From Misgurnus anguillicaudatus (Eukaryota; Chordata; Actinopteri; Cypriniformes; Cobitidae): DNA of 64,000 nucleotides. The notes beneath the pieces are model-generated. The model had not been told where the DNA came from, did not search any database, and worked only from the letters and a program-made list of their open reading frames with translations. The position numbers and the translations under genes were made by a program. The stretch covers positions 10,111,001-10,175,000 of the forward strand of contig NC_073359.2 of the NCBI RefSeq assembly GCF_027580225.2, given 5' to 3'. Shown piece by piece: positions 53,701 to 64,000 of the stretch; the stretch's first letter is position 1, and every line of letters begins with the position of its first letter.

Positions 53701-55549
53701 TGTCTAAGCTTTGCTGGTGCTTATCTTCCCATGTTACCGGATGTCGAGATGGTAACTGTGGACTTCTCTTCCTTTCCTTCTTCCAACCCACTTGTGATGG
53801 ACTTTCTGATGCACTACCTTAAAGCAGCTCATAAATAGGTTTTGCCAACCTGGCGAAATCTTGAATGTAGCTTCGATAGTACCTTAGAAATCCTACAAGA
53901 CGACGAACTTCTCCAACATTTTGTGGTGTTTTGTCACGGAGTACTCTCACAGCTTCCAGATCTTTTGGATCTACTCTTACTCCGTCCGCAGACACAAGAC
54001 GACCCAAATACCGGACTTCTGGCTTAAACAACTCACACTTAGCTGGACGTAGCTTCACTCCATGCTGTCGCAGAGCTCGGAACACAACTCGCAATTTCTC
54101 TACATGTTCTTCAAAAGATTTGGCAAAATATAATACATCATCCAGATAAGGTAGGCAACACTCATCACGGATAGAGTCTAACATCTCTTCCATGCTTCGC
54201 TGGAACGCGGCTGGGGCATTTGAAAGTCCAAATGGTATCCGTAACCATTCAAATAATCCCCAAGGCGTCACAAACGCAGTCATGTGTCTTGACCCTTCAG
54301 CCATGAACCCTTGGTGGTAGGCCTTTCCTTGGTCGAGTATGGAGAACCAACGGTACCCACCCAAAGTATTCATGAGATCCTGAATTCGTGGCAAGGGATG
54401 GCGATCAGCTACAGTTTTCTTGTTAAGCTGTCAGTAATCAATACACAATCGTAGTGCACCATCTTTTTTTCTAACACACACCACTGGTGCAGCGTAGGGT
54501 GACTTGGATTTCACTTTCCAACCCTTGGCCAACAAATCCTGCACATACTCCTTCACTTCTTTCAAGAGTGGCTTGGGTATCGATGTGTAAGCTTTCTGTA
54601 CAGGAATATCATCTTTCAAGTTCAACGTCATCTGCAGACTGGGTATGCTGCCTATATCATTCTCATCACGTGCAAAGACAGCTGACTCTTCATAGAGTAG
54701 TTGTTTTATGACTGTTTGTTGGCTGGATTTTAGATGACTCAGATCTACGGGAGGGTGCCACAGCATGCCACTGTTATCCAATTGCTGTGATTGCGATGAA
54801 GGAGCTTCCTGTGTACTGCTTGTTTCAACTTGATCCGTTTGAATAATTTTAGCAATGCCTGCTATTTCTCCAAGTATAGTTCTTTTTGGAATGGTTACAT
54901 CGTGCTTTGTGTAATTTCCAATTGGAACTCTGATGTATGACTGACCTGCTTTCTGGATCTCAATCAATCCCTCTCCGAAGTCAAGACTACTCAGGGGTGA
55001 AACCTCATCACTCGGCTCAAACAGAACTGTGGAATCTATAATATTGAAGTTAGCAGGTACTCTACATTTCACATTAGCCACCTGACCAGACCGAATGGTG
55101 TAACTCTGTGGTCCTACCCTCACTGGAGCAATATCTGCATATACTTTGTCTGCGCGGATGAACCCAACTGACACCTCAACAAAATCATCTGGAGTGCTTC
55201 CAGTGCTACTCATCAACGAATGCAAAGTAGTCAGAATGCTTGTGCTGTCCCCTGGTTCTGTAACCAACTCTGAAATCACATTAAATCCTAAAAGTGGCCT
55301 CTCCAACTTCATCTGACTCACCAGAAAGGGAACTTGAATGGAGTAGTGAGTCCCGTCATGTCCAGGTAGAGTTACAGTGGCTTCGACCCATCCACTGAAT
55401 GGAATTGCATCTCCATTGATGGCAAACACCTCCAATCCAGCGCTAGGTCCTACTATTTCACATAAGGGCCGAACATCACATTTTGGTAAGTATTTTTCTC
55501 TCCAGCTTTGATCAATGATGCTCACCTGTGCCCCGGTGTCGAGAAGCAT
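50790..55549 (-). pseudogene. pol remnant of gypsy element
   Basis: Protease (55549 downward): MLLDTGAQVSIID. RT: LRLCIDY, then a TGA (near 54430) where Arg is expected, then [43 protein letters not shown] and [15 protein letters not shown] near 53818 follows YELL. RNase H: VLHTDTSEQGLGAVLYQ, SGKLEFLALKWAV and YTDNNPLTY. Integrase (53288 to ~52010): HNHMSHVG...CPC zinc-binding pair, catalytic aspartates in SIDYLHL and HHDQGREF, glutamate in NPVERLNR, broken by at least two frameshifts near 52310 and 52080. The tail ends in SCRERKPAQRLTYPCLGQP, a common end of fish gypsy Pol proteins. A MITE (51249-51637) interrupts the tail. Confidence 0.87.
51249..51637. mobile_element. GC-rich MITE with long inverted repeats inside gypsy pol
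   Basis: 389 bp. Terminal inverted repeats of about 40 bp begin AGGGGATCGCACACCGGCC and are nearly perfect; a 3-bp duplication TGA lies at 51246-51248 and 51638-51640. Removing it restores the pol tail frame. The ends are much more GC-rich than the surroundings. The TNA-type duplication fits PIF/Harbinger, but the class is uncertain. Confidence 0.8.
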
Positions 55550-55551
55550 GC

Positions 55552-57199
55552 TTACTTTATGGCCTCCAATTTCTCCTTCCAGTAGGCCTGAACCACTTTC
55601 TCTTCAGAGTTCTGTGTTTTTCGTCTGCTTAGTTCTCTCGCTCTACTACTTGCATGATTCCACGACCCGACATTAACTGTATAATTACGGCTGTGTGACC
55701 CTGGCTTGAACACTGTAGCCTGTGGGGTGCTCTTCAATCTGGTGTTTGGCACTGATCGGTTTTGTCTTTTCAAGCAGCCAACAGCTCTATGACCCTCTTC
55801 ACCACACACAAAACAGTGATTGCAGATATCCACTTTCCCTCGTTCAGTACAGTTGAGACAACCTCGTCTTCTTTTCTCAGGAACATTTGCTGTACACTGA
55901 CACTGTCGTTCTGTTGTTTTATTTTTGTCAACGTTTCTACCTGAGTTATAAGTTTGCGAATTTCTCTATCAGTCTGTTCATTAGTAGTAGCAGCTTTAAT
56001 TTCTGGATCCCCTTCGATCTGCGCACTACGAGCATGAGTGACTTTAAGTCTTGACAGTTGACTGGAGCCGACGTTGTCTCTCTTCCTCTTCACTTGTGAT
56101 TTTTACAAGTTGTCTGAGAAGCATGTCGTCAGTTACATCTCCTGCAGCGATAAGTTGCTTAAACTCACGACGAATCTCATTATATTTTGGCCCCAGACCC
56201 TGGCAAACTGTATGAAGAAACACTTCTTGAATGGTCTTCGCATCGTATCTGATATCAACTGTGTTTTGTTTCGACGCAAACTGCTTTCTGCTTTAGACCA
56301 ATAACACGATAAAGGAACTGCTGTGGATTCTCGTTTTCTCCTTGGCGTGCACACATCAGACTCTGAAACAGCTCTGTGCTACTCTTATCACCCAGATGAG
56401 ACTGTAGCAGTCCTTTTAACTCTTGCACAGTCAAATCTTCTTTTTCCATTAACATTTCCTTGAAATTACCAGATTTGGTTATTTTTAAAACCCCTCTAAT
56501 AATTTCACTTTCACTGAAATGCTCTTGTACGCCCTCTTCGATCTGTCGGCATAAGCTATTAAAGCTAATTTCAGAAGAGGAGTCGCCAATTTGACCTCCA
56601 TGTACTTTAAAATCTCTTCGTGAGAGATATGGAAGATCTCTCCTAAACATCTGATCATCAGTGCTGTGCAGGGTATGGTAAGTTTGCGAAGGGAGTGGGA
56701 GAGAACTAGGCTGTGGTGGTACATGGTAAGGATTTGTAGCTTTAATTTTCCGGCCTAGCTCTTCATACATCTCCAACATCTTCTGATATTCTGCAGTGTA
56801 TGAGTGAGTGTGACTAGTCATTGTGTTTGTGTCAGGTGTTATGTGATCAGAATGAACCTTAGTTTTGGCTGTGTCTGTGACATATGCTTTGTCTTCGTGT
56901 ACTGCTCCCTGTTGGGATTGAACAATCTGTGAAATTTTATCTTTCAGATCAAGTAACACAGCCATTCCCTCATCCTCTCTACCAAACAGGTTCTTACTAT
57001 ACAAAAATTCATTTACAAAGTCAAAACATCCCTCTTCATCCCCCAGTTCTACTTGCAATTTCTCACTCTCCTCACATTGTTCAATGTTCTTAGCAATAAA
57101 GAAGAGATCATCAGCAGACAGTTCGCAGAGAGCTTTCCTGATTTCCCTCACCAGGAGTCTCCTCTCGTTTGTCATTGTACTGACCTCCAATACCACCAT
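55552..57199 (-). pseudogene. gag remnant of gypsy element
   Basis: N-terminal helical region (ERRLLVREIRKALCELSADD) from an ATG at 57199 or 57175, a proline-rich linker (HVPPQPSSLPLPSQTYH), and a capsid-like part (RRDFKVHGGQIGD, ISFNSLCRQIEEG, LFQSLMCARQGENENPQQFLYR). A frameshift near 56255-56280 ends the first frame. The remainder reads in other frames and holds a CCHC zinc knuckle, CFVCGEEGHRAVGC (C-X2-C-X4-H-X4-C), near 55780-55820, preceded by a further Cys pair. Gag ends just before the protease frame. Confidence 0.82.
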
Positions 57200-57292
57200 T
57201 AGAAACAGTCAAACAATCGCACGGATTCCATTCACAGCAAGCTGGTCTTTGGATTCTTTTGAATCAGCTCCATCCCCCAGCAGGTGGCGCTG

Positions 57293-57310
57293 ATCCCGGA
57301 CGAGCCCCCA
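57293..57310 (-). promoter_or_regulatory. tRNA-Pro primer-binding site of gypsy element
   Basis: Minus strand TGGGGGCTCGTCCGGGAT, 18 bases perfectly complementary to the 3' end of a vertebrate proline tRNA. It lies 5 nt after the 5' LTR end. Confidence 0.85.
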
Positions 57311-57315
57311 AGAAC

Positions 57316-58190
57316 TGAAGCGGGTACAGAACTTCTGCATCAGCTAGCAGTTAAATGTGCAGCAATTTGAAGTCATCTGTTCAATGATGAAAGAAAGACA
57401 AACACAAAAGAGTGCGTGTGATCAGCTCCGGTGTTGCTGTGCTATATATTTTCTCAAGAATTTCATAGTGATACAGATATAAATATTCACAGTATTACAC
57501 ATGCCAATATAGTTATTCACAGTCTAACAAATATGATTGTTCAGAAACACACCATGTCTCAATAAACCACTTCTTATCATTGGTTCAGTCTCTCTTACTT
57601 TAACATAATGCATTAATGAAAACTCATTCAATAATCAATCACTGTGTTACTTATTTGCATCTTCAAATATACATGACTTTCTATTTTTCATTTACAATTT
57701 AAATCAACCTCACAACATCATGTTCAAACACAACCTTTTCACAAAAATCCTAAGTATTAAACTTGTATAAGAAACACATTAAAATATCCACCTTCATCAA
57801 CACGTGTCATCAAACATACATGGCATTCAATCACAGAAGAATGTTATAATTTCATTTGAGGATTAAACTTTATCAAAAGTACTCAATTCACACCAGTTAA
57901 GATGCACTAACATGCGTTCTTTCTACATCCACTTAGATTAAAATGGTATTGCTATTTGACTAACCTGTTCAATGATGAAAGAAAGACAAACACAAAAGAG
58001 TGCGTGTGATCAGCTCCGGTGTTGCTGTGTTATGGCCTGCAACACGGCCGACTTATAACCATACACCGCACTCACATAGTGCCCTCTAGCGTTCTGGAAG
58101 TACCATCACTCCCTTCAATGTGTTTTTACATACAAGAAATATGTTAAACAATACAACAATCTGTGAAGACCAATCAATTGGGGCGTCACA
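57316..58190 (-). repeat. 5' LTR of gypsy element
   Basis: 875 bp; starts (minus strand) TGTGACGCCC at 58190 and ends CGCTTCA at 57316. Same internal duplication as the other LTR. Confidence 0.88.
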
Positions 58191-58194
58191 TCAA

Positions 58195-59124
58195 CAAATC
58201 AACGCCTCGGTGCCCCAGGGATCTATTCTTGGCCCGCTATTATTCTCCATCTTCATAGATGATGTTGTGGAACAGTGCAACAATAGCATTTTTCTTTATG
58301 CAGATGATTCCACCATCTACGCCCCAGTAACGACAGCTAATGGTCAAAATGTGGCAGCATCTCTAAATAAAGACTTGGAGAACATTCGGAGGTGGGCTGA
58401 TACCTGGAAGGTCACGTTCGAGCCTAGCAAATGCAAAGCTATGGTTTTGTCGAGAAAGAGGCCTCCAGCCTGACCGGACCTTTTCTTTGGGGCAACCAGA
58501 ATTGACCTTGTTAAGCAGTTGAATATTCTGGGACTATGTATCGATAAGAAGTTGCTATGGACTAATCACCTGTCAAACATCTGCAAGTGTGCTGGACAGC
58601 GTCTTGGAGCTCTGCGCAGGTTGGCCAATAAGCTTGATGTCAAAGGTAGGGCCAATGTCTACAAAGCACAAGTCAGGAGTACTATGGAGTACTCATGCCT
58701 TGTCTGGATGAACGCATCACAGACCACCCTTGGGCAGCTTGACAACATCCAGAAAAAGGCACTGAAAATCATTGGGGAAGATGAGGACTCCGCCCTAAGG
58801 AAATATGCAATCAGCCAGCTCAGCCATCGTACAACTGTGGCAGCAATAACTGTGCTTTTCAAAATGCACACTGAAATCTGCCCAGAGGATCTCAAAGCAT
58901 TGCTACCTCCACCTGATCTCCTCTGCCGAACCACTCGAAGAGCACGACCAAGTCACGCTCTAAAACTCCCCAATTCCAACACCAAATGCCTAGGGAGCAG
59001 CTTTCTTCATTCGGCTGTAACAACTTGGAACTGCCTCCCCTGTACTGTAGTAGGGGAAATCACTTCAAAGAATGTTCAGGCCTTTAAAAAATGCCTCCTT
59101 AGAATAAAAACTGTAATCTCCTGA
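58195..59124 (+). pseudogene. LINE ORF2, C-terminal part (RT remainder)
   Basis: Continues the same RT: VPQGSILGPLLF, the YADD box in LYADDSTIY, and the thumb/C-terminal region (MEYSCLVWM, AVTTWNCLP). Removing the gypsy element and one TCAA puts this in frame with the N-terminal part. A TGA at 58471-58473 interrupts it. That stop is independent of the LTR insertion and shows that the copy was already decaying or has decayed since. Confidence 0.85.
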
Positions 59125-59251
59125 TGCATTATGTCACTTATCCTAAATATTCAGTCCTGAGTAGGTGCAGATCATGATAGGCTCTCGGTACTTGAACTGT
59201 TAAAGCCTGTATTTGCTTAAGCATGAATTAAAAAAATAAATAAATAAAAAA

Positions 59252-60320
59252 AGCGCGAATGGCAGTTTCGCACGAATTGAGTGTTGCCGCATGATCCGCG
59301 CGAGTTGAAAAATCTGAACTTTGGCAGATTTTCACGCTGCGTTAACCAATTAGGAGCTTGCTCTAGTAGTGACGTGATTACAGGAAGCGAGCGTGGGCAG
59401 AAAAACAAAACAACAATGGAAGAGAATCATTATCACTACACGAGACATCTCGTACTTTTACAGGAATTAAAAGGATTGGAAGAGTGAGGAGGTCAAACAA
59501 TCTGGTAAGTTTACTCAATTTGAGCTAAATAAGCCCCTTATAATGCGAATTTACACGTGAATGTCTCGACTCCATTACTTCATGAATGAACAATCAACTT
59601 GCCCATTAATTGGTCGACCTTTCTCTGTTTATACCATCTGCACTGTGACTGGCTGGATTAATTAGAGATCATGTGGGGATAATATCAAACAATTTTGAAA
59701 ATTTCATAGACATTGCTGACAAGTTTATACTTAAAGGGACACTCCCCTTTTTTCTCCTAGAGTTGCTGATCACAATCTGAGGGTTTTGTCACAGACAAAA
59801 AAATCTGGAAACATGACAGCAAAATTCATCCAAAAATCCTGTGGTTTGAGCCCAGCTTTAGAAAACAATGTGTCTAAAGTAAAAATCCAAAAGGTTTCTC
59901 TGGACTTAAATTTCACACCAATATCTCCTCTCCGACCTATATGTACTTGCTCAAATCCAAAATAAAAGAACGCACAGATAGAATGTAAATATTCTTTTAA
60001 GTGTCGTGCTACTGATGGCTAATGTCCCCACATCTTTCACAAAAAACGATGTTCACAAATACAAGTATACAAACAAACCAAATGGGTATACACGACACTA
60101 CATGAATTACATGTGATAACACTTTTTATAAATATATTTAGCCAGTTCCAGGATGTGGAAATCTGGAAATCCAGTGTCACTGTGATCTGACTTGTTCTTT
60201 GTCCCCCTTTGTGACTGTTTGTCCCTGCCAGCTAACATTTTGTAATCAACCACTAACATCTTAACACCTTCAGACCTGATTTGTTTTCCCGGTGTACCAT
60301 TTTTATTTTATTTAGTTGAT
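59252..60320 (+). mobile_element. Dispersed copy of the Harbinger-like segment
   Basis: Matches unit 4 from about 41130 to 42330, including the short exon and an empty TTAA at 59731-59734. Its position outside the CCP array, about 14 kb from unit 5, shows that the segment is a dispersed repeat. Its left part lies at 47637-47685 across the LINE. Confidence 0.6.
59416..59487 (+). CDS. Conserved short exon, dispersed copy
   Basis: 23-residue frame MEENHYHYTRHLVLLQELK then GLEE, with the same stop and donor-like GTGAGG. It is diverged from the array copies at 5 residues (Glu for Asp, Val for Ile, Gln for Glu, Gly for Arg among others) but uninterrupted. Confidence 0.4.
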   Translation: MEENHYHYTRHLVLLQELKGLEE

Positions 60321-60340
60321 CTAATAAATAGAGCCCTATG

Positions 60341-60954
60341 AAATCCGTATATTTATTTTCAACTTCCGTGTTTTCCATTTTCATTTTTCTGGTTTCTGCA
60401 TTTAATGGTTAAATTATATTTTAGTAATCAAAAAGCATATTTTTTCAACTACAAACATTAAACGAATACAATTTAACAACAATTTATTGAAAGTTTTCTT
60501 TAAAATTACATATATTTTGGCTGTCACTGTAGCTACAATGTAGTTGTAGTCTTTTAATCATAGCCTATACTCATCTCGTTTTACTTTCAGGCATCTGTAT
60601 TAAATGTAAATATATTAGTTATGAAATTGTCTGTCAACAATCTATGATTTAACACTAGCAGTAAATACAAATAAAACACTGCACAGTCCTCACTGTATGA
60701 ATTAAATATGCAGCTGCAAAGTTCAGTTAAAGGAAACAGTTTTTCAATATTTTACTATGTTCTTACCTCAACCTAGACAAATTAATACATACCTACCCTT
60801 TTTAATGCGTGCACTTAATCTTTGCACAGCACATCGTGAATGTGATAGCATTTAGCCTAGCCCCATTCATACCTTAGGATCCAAACAGGGATGAATTTAG
60901 AAGCCACCAAATACTTCCATGTTTTCCTTATTTAAAGACTGATACACAAGTAGC
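60341..60954. other. AT-rich non-coding segment
   Basis: No reading frame, splice-bordered exon or terminal repeat that I can support. Confidence 0.5.
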
Positions 60955-61613
60955 CTAAGTATGATGGCACAAAAGAAATTGTGGCGATTTTTAAGCAGAT
61001 AAAAATGAGAACTATATTGTATGGCAGAAGAGCACTTTTTTGAAACACTTCGACCTCGGGCGCAGTAATATTGACGGAAGTTTGAGCGAGAGGGGGAGTA
61101 GTCATGCTGCGTTCACACAGCGCAGTAGAGGCGTCAAGGGCGAGTGATTTCAATGTTAAGTCAATGTAAAGACACATTTATGTGTGTCTTGAAGTCTCAC
61201 TGTGCGAATGAGGTGTTTAGCGCGGCACGGTAGACGCAAATCCGCCTCATTCGAGCGTCTAGTTCATGTGAATGGTGCAAATTGGCATGCTGCGGGAAAT
61301 GCGCAAGTCGAAAACTTTGGCGGAAAAACACGCCACGTTAACCACTCAGGAGCTTGCTCTGGTAGTGACGTGATTACAGGAAGTTAGCGGAGTCGCTGAA
61401 GCCCCTCCCATGAGGCGAATTTGTCTCGATAACTAGAATTTTACGTGCGGCTTTCACGCATGAATGAAGCAAGTACCGTAATTCCTCAAATAAAAGCCGG
61501 TATTCAAATAAACGCCGGGCCTCTGATAGTGGCCGGGGGCGTGATCATTGCGGACAAATAAAGGCCGGCCTCAAATTAAGGCCGGGGAAAGATGAGTGCC
61601 GGTGGAAAATGAG

Positions 61614-62066
61614 TAGGAATGTAACGATTCAATCGCGATTCAATCGCGGTCCTCATTAAAAATGCCTGTCTGAAATCGATTCTGAATCGCAAGGCTGCGA
61701 TTCTTTGTTTTATGCACAGCTTGTGCCTGTATTACGGCATTTGGTCAGTAGGAAGTCCTTATCAATCTAAAATCATTATGAGTCGGAGTCGTTTATAACG
61801 TGCATTTAAAAAAGCAACACTCAAAATCATTCAAAATATTCTTTATTATCATGAAAAACCTGAAACAATTTGAAGAACAGCGATATAAATATTCCTGTAG
61901 ACATTTCCTGGAATAGCGTTTGTAATGCTACTTCTTCTGTGTCACAAAGGGAGTTTCTGCATGAGAGCGCCCCCTGGCGTTCGGATGTGCCGGGATTTCA
62001 CCGTAATTCATTCAAATTCATTCATTGAGAAAACGCGCATTTGCACGATTAATCGTTACACCCCTA
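61614..62066. mobile_element. hAT-type MITE
   Basis: 453 bp with the 8-bp duplication AAAATGAG (61606-61613 and 62067-62074). Ends TAGGAATGTAACGATT and AATCGTTACACCCCTA, the GTAACG-type hAT terminus. Non-coding. Confidence 0.82.
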
Positions 62067-62535
62067 AAAATGAGTGAGAGCTTACTTAGCTTACTTAGGA
62101 GCAGTGTGAGCATAATCGCGCCAGAGCGCGTTTCAAAAGAAGAGACGTCAACTGCGCGAGCACTCACATTCATCTGCCTTCGTTAAAACCTTTTAATGCG
62201 CGCAGCAGGGCTAGTGAATATCTACGGTGCACATGCGACAGATCAACTAAGCGATATCATAGGCATGTGAGAGGGCTTCATACGACAGTAGCTACATTGG
62301 ATGGGTCTCATTTAATGCTAGTTATGGACTTTTCAACAACCTTGAAAAAAATACTGTTAAAAAATGAATGATCTCTATCCACTAGAAGTTAACGCTATCC
62401 CTTTTAATTTAATGGCTAATTTAAAACAATTATTTATCAAAGAGATGGAATTTGAAATAAAGGCCTGTCTCTAATAAAAGCCTGTTACCTTCGCAGTTTA
62501 GGTAAATAAAAGCCCCGGTCTTTATTTGAGGAATT

Positions 62536-63019
62536 GATTGCCTGCCCACTGAAGCTAAGCAGGGCTGAGCCTGGTCAGTACCTGGATGGGAGACCACCTG
62601 GGAAAACCAGGTTGCTGCTGGTAGAGTTGTTAGTAAGACCAGCAGGGGGTGCTCACCCTGTGGTCTGTGTGGGTCCTAACACCCCAGTAGTTATGGGTAC
62701 ACTGTCAAAAAGCGCACCGTCCTACGGATGAGACGTTAAACCGGGGTCCTGACTCTCTGTGGTCATTAAAAATCCCAGGATGTCCTTCGAAAAAGAGTAG
62801 GGGTGTGCCCCGGCATCCTTGCCAAACTTGCCCATTGGCCTACTAATCATCCCTCATACTAATTGGCTATATCACTCTATCTCCTCACCACTAATAAGCA
62901 GGTGTGTGGTGGGCGTTCTGGCGCAATATGGCTGCCGTCGCATCATCCAGGTGGATGCTGCACATTGGTGGTGGTTGAGGAGATTCCCCCATTCATATAA
63001 AAATATATAAATGTAAGGA
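62536..63019 (+). mobile_element. 5S rRNA-derived SINE (SINE3 type), 5'-truncated
   Basis: The head matches the 3' two-thirds of 5S rRNA (GAAGCTAAGCAGGG, CCTGG, ACCTGGATGGGAGACC), the internal pol III promoter region of 5S genes. The body is as in zebrafish SINE3, with a 3' end of TATATAAATGTAAGG type. The first ~40 bases of the 5S part are missing. The duplication is AGGAATT / AGAAATT (62529-62535 and 63020-63026, one mismatch). It sits inside the right terminal repeat of the TA-flanked element. Confidence 0.92.
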
Positions 63020-63383
63020 AGAAATTACGGTAAACTCAAAATGTTCAAGCGCCAAACTAGACGCAGCAGACGCGAATTTGACTCCTCAAACGCGGATGGT
63101 GTGAACTCACAGTCAGGAGTGATGATGTTACTGTGCCCTGAGGTCAAAGTGCTGCAAACAAAGTGCTCTTCCGCCATACAATATAGTTCTCATTTTTTAT
63201 CCGCTTAAAACGTTTTATGTTGTGCCACCATACTTACTCATGTAAAGAAAGTATCCTGTACCTCTTTTGTCTGCTGTGTCCCAGGCTTTGACGAAACCTG
63301 CTTGAGTTCTGATGAGGCAACATTTTTCATTGTTTGCAATGCATGACGAGAAACGGATGTACCTTTTTTTACATCCAGCATGA

Positions 63384-63789
63384 CCGCGGGTTCACACCAG
63401 CCGCGTTAGAGGCGTCAAAATCGCGTCTAGTTTGCCGCTTGAACATTTCGAGTTTACTAGCTTTATTCGCGCGTGAAACTCTAGTCCTCGAGAGATTCAC
63501 GTGGAAATTCACGTCATGGGAGGGGCTTCTGCGACTCCGCTGGCTTTCTGTAATCACGTCACTATACTGGAGCAAGGTCTTGATTGGTTAACGCAGCGCG
63601 TTTTTCCGCCAAAGTTCACATTTTTAAACTCATTTGCGCGAATTAGGTGGAATCGCACATACCGCGCCGCACTTAACTCCTCATTCGCGCCGCGAGACCT
63701 CCAGATGCGCGTCAACATGTCTTCACATTGCCTTAACATAAAAATCAGTCACGCTTGAAGCCTCTGCTGCGGCTGGTCTGAACGCAGCA
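63384..63789. mobile_element. Intact Harbinger-type MITE
   Basis: 406 bp with TGA on both sides (63381-63383 and 63790-63792). Ends CCGCGGGTTCACACCAG and GGTCTGAACGCAGCA; sub-terminal GAGGC(G/T)TCAA is mirrored at the other end. Best single reference copy of this family in the window. Confidence 0.75.
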
Positions 63790-63792
63790 TGA

Positions 63793-64000
63793 CACAAAAG
63801 AAAAATGTTTTCGCACATTTCCGTCATTTTGTTTGCAGATTTATGAAACCACATAAAAAAGTAGCATTTAAAAATGAATTATAATAGGTTTTAAAAATCA
63901 CTGTATCCAAAATTTGCTAAATTCTGTGACATTCTGCATTGTACTGGAAATTCCATTTCTTGGATTGGATTCCGGGATTACACCCGTTTTTTCGCATTGC
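63793..64000. other. Non-coding right edge
   Basis: AT-rich sequence with no feature I can support. Confidence 0.5.

Larger units (their letters stand above)
49848..58190 (-). mobile_element. Ty3/gypsy LTR retrotransposon, minus strand
   Basis: 8,343 bp with LTRs of 879 and 875 bp and a 4-bp duplication TCAA (49844-49847 and 58191-58194) in the LINE ORF. LTR termini are TGTGACGCCC...CGCTTCA/CGCTACA on the element strand, i.e. canonical TG...CA. Gene order gag-protease-RT-RNase H-integrase. The two LTRs differ by roughly ten substitutions, pointing to a recent insertion, yet the coding region has several lesions. Confidence 0.9.
47690..59251 (+). mobile_element. I/Jockey-group LINE, interrupted by a gypsy element
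   Basis: The 5' limit is approximate; the 3' end is an A-rich (TAAA)-type tail at 59228-59251. The element lies inside a Harbinger-like segment whose pieces flank it (47637-~47685 and 59252 onward). The LTR element 49848-58190 splits it. I could not define target duplications for the LINE. APE-type endonuclease and RT place it in the I/Jockey superfamily; the clade is unresolved. Confidence 0.75.
61476..63030. mobile_element. TA-flanked TIR element
   Basis: TA at 61474-61475 and 63031-63032. Terminal repeats CCGTAATTCCTCAAATAAA at left, and CCGTAATT...CCTCAAATAAAGACCGG reconstructed at right around a SINE. The interior has AAATAAAGGCCGG-type subterminal words. About 1.06 kb without the SINE. 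No transposase frame; the superfamily is uncertain (TA duplication as in Tc1/mariner or others). Confidence 0.7.
61105..63112. mobile_element. Harbinger-type MITE, reverse orientation, split by nested insertions
   Basis: Flanked by TCA (61102-61104 and 63113-63115). Ends TGCTGCGTTCACACA and, reverse-complemented, CTGTGAGTTCACACC. Without the inner insertion it is about 451 bp and aligns in reverse with 47217-47633 and 63384-63789. Confidence 0.75.
60955..63245. mobile_element. Element with long inverted arms (outermost shell of a nest)
   Basis: The left arm (~60955-61075) and the right arm (~63120-63240) are imperfect reverse complements over about 120 bp, sharing for example GAGAACTATATTGTATGGC and AGAGCACTTT. 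Removing the MITE between the arms leaves a short centre. The outer limits and target duplication were not resolved, so the class is unknown. Confidence 0.6.

Noticed and set aside
62536..62640. Functional 5S rRNA gene
   Set aside because: Only the 3' part of the 5S sequence is present and it continues into a SINE body, so it is a retroposon.
1..64000. CRISPR array, bacterial defence system or operon
   Set aside because: Regular repeats in the window are tandem genomic units and microsatellite tails, and the coding content is eukaryotic; nothing supports a prokaryotic system.

Overview
This is vertebrate genomic DNA, most likely from a ray-finned fish and probably a cyprinid close to zebrafish. 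The signs are phase-1 complement control protein (CCP/sushi) exons with GT-AG borders, a SINE whose head derives from 5S rRNA (the SINE3 type described in zebrafish), L2-type LINEs with 3' microsatellite tails, and abundant hAT, PIF/Harbinger and TTAA-type DNA transposons. I saw no prokaryotic feature, tRNA gene or CRISPR array.

Region 1 (1 to ~45,930) is a tandem array of five partly complete units. Each unit carries a two-CCP-exon module on the minus strand, of factor H-like type. Repeat starts fall at 18,025, 27,916, 38,319 and 44,781. Exons called B (659, 18691, 28580, 38983, 45429) and A (17782, 27673, 38076, 44538) are each exactly 183 bp, have all four CCP cysteines and the tryptophan, and have usable splice sites. 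Between modules the units share intronic repeats: a GACGTC-rich block, a Harbinger element carrying a MADF-domain exon (minus strand), a second Harbinger-like segment carrying a short conserved exon (plus strand), a TTAA-flanked short element, and inside it a 5.5-kb LTR retrotransposon, here called R.

The units act as internal controls for each other. Unit 4 keeps the empty site for the TTAA element and R. Units 2 to 4 keep the empty site of the L2 at 2264-5098. R2 and R3 keep the empty site of the 5.17-kb L2 inside R1. Units 2 and 3 keep the empty site of the hAT element at 42436-44024. All three R copies are broken, and their shared lesions conflict (R1+R3 in one part, R2+R3 in another), which suggests exchange between units.

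Region 2 (~45,930 to 60,340) is transposons inside transposons. It holds a TAA-flanked Harbinger-like short element; an I/Jockey-group LINE split in mid-reading-frame by an 8.3-kb Ty3/gypsy element (879/875-bp LTRs, tRNA-Pro primer site, TCAA duplication); and within that a GC-rich short element. The LINE itself lies in another copy of the Harbinger-like segment.

Region 3 (60,340 to 64,000) contains a nest five levels deep: long inverted-repeat element > Harbinger-type MITE > TA-flanked TIR element, which holds a hAT MITE and a 5S-derived SINE. A second, intact MITE of the same Harbinger family lies near the right edge.

The only plausible host gene content is the set of CCP exons. All other long reading frames belong to mobile elements, mostly broken. 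I found no undescribed enzymatic system. The most unusual content is the tandem co-amplification of immune-type exons with a datable transposon stack, and an LTR element with atypical termini and an atypical reverse transcriptase active-site box.
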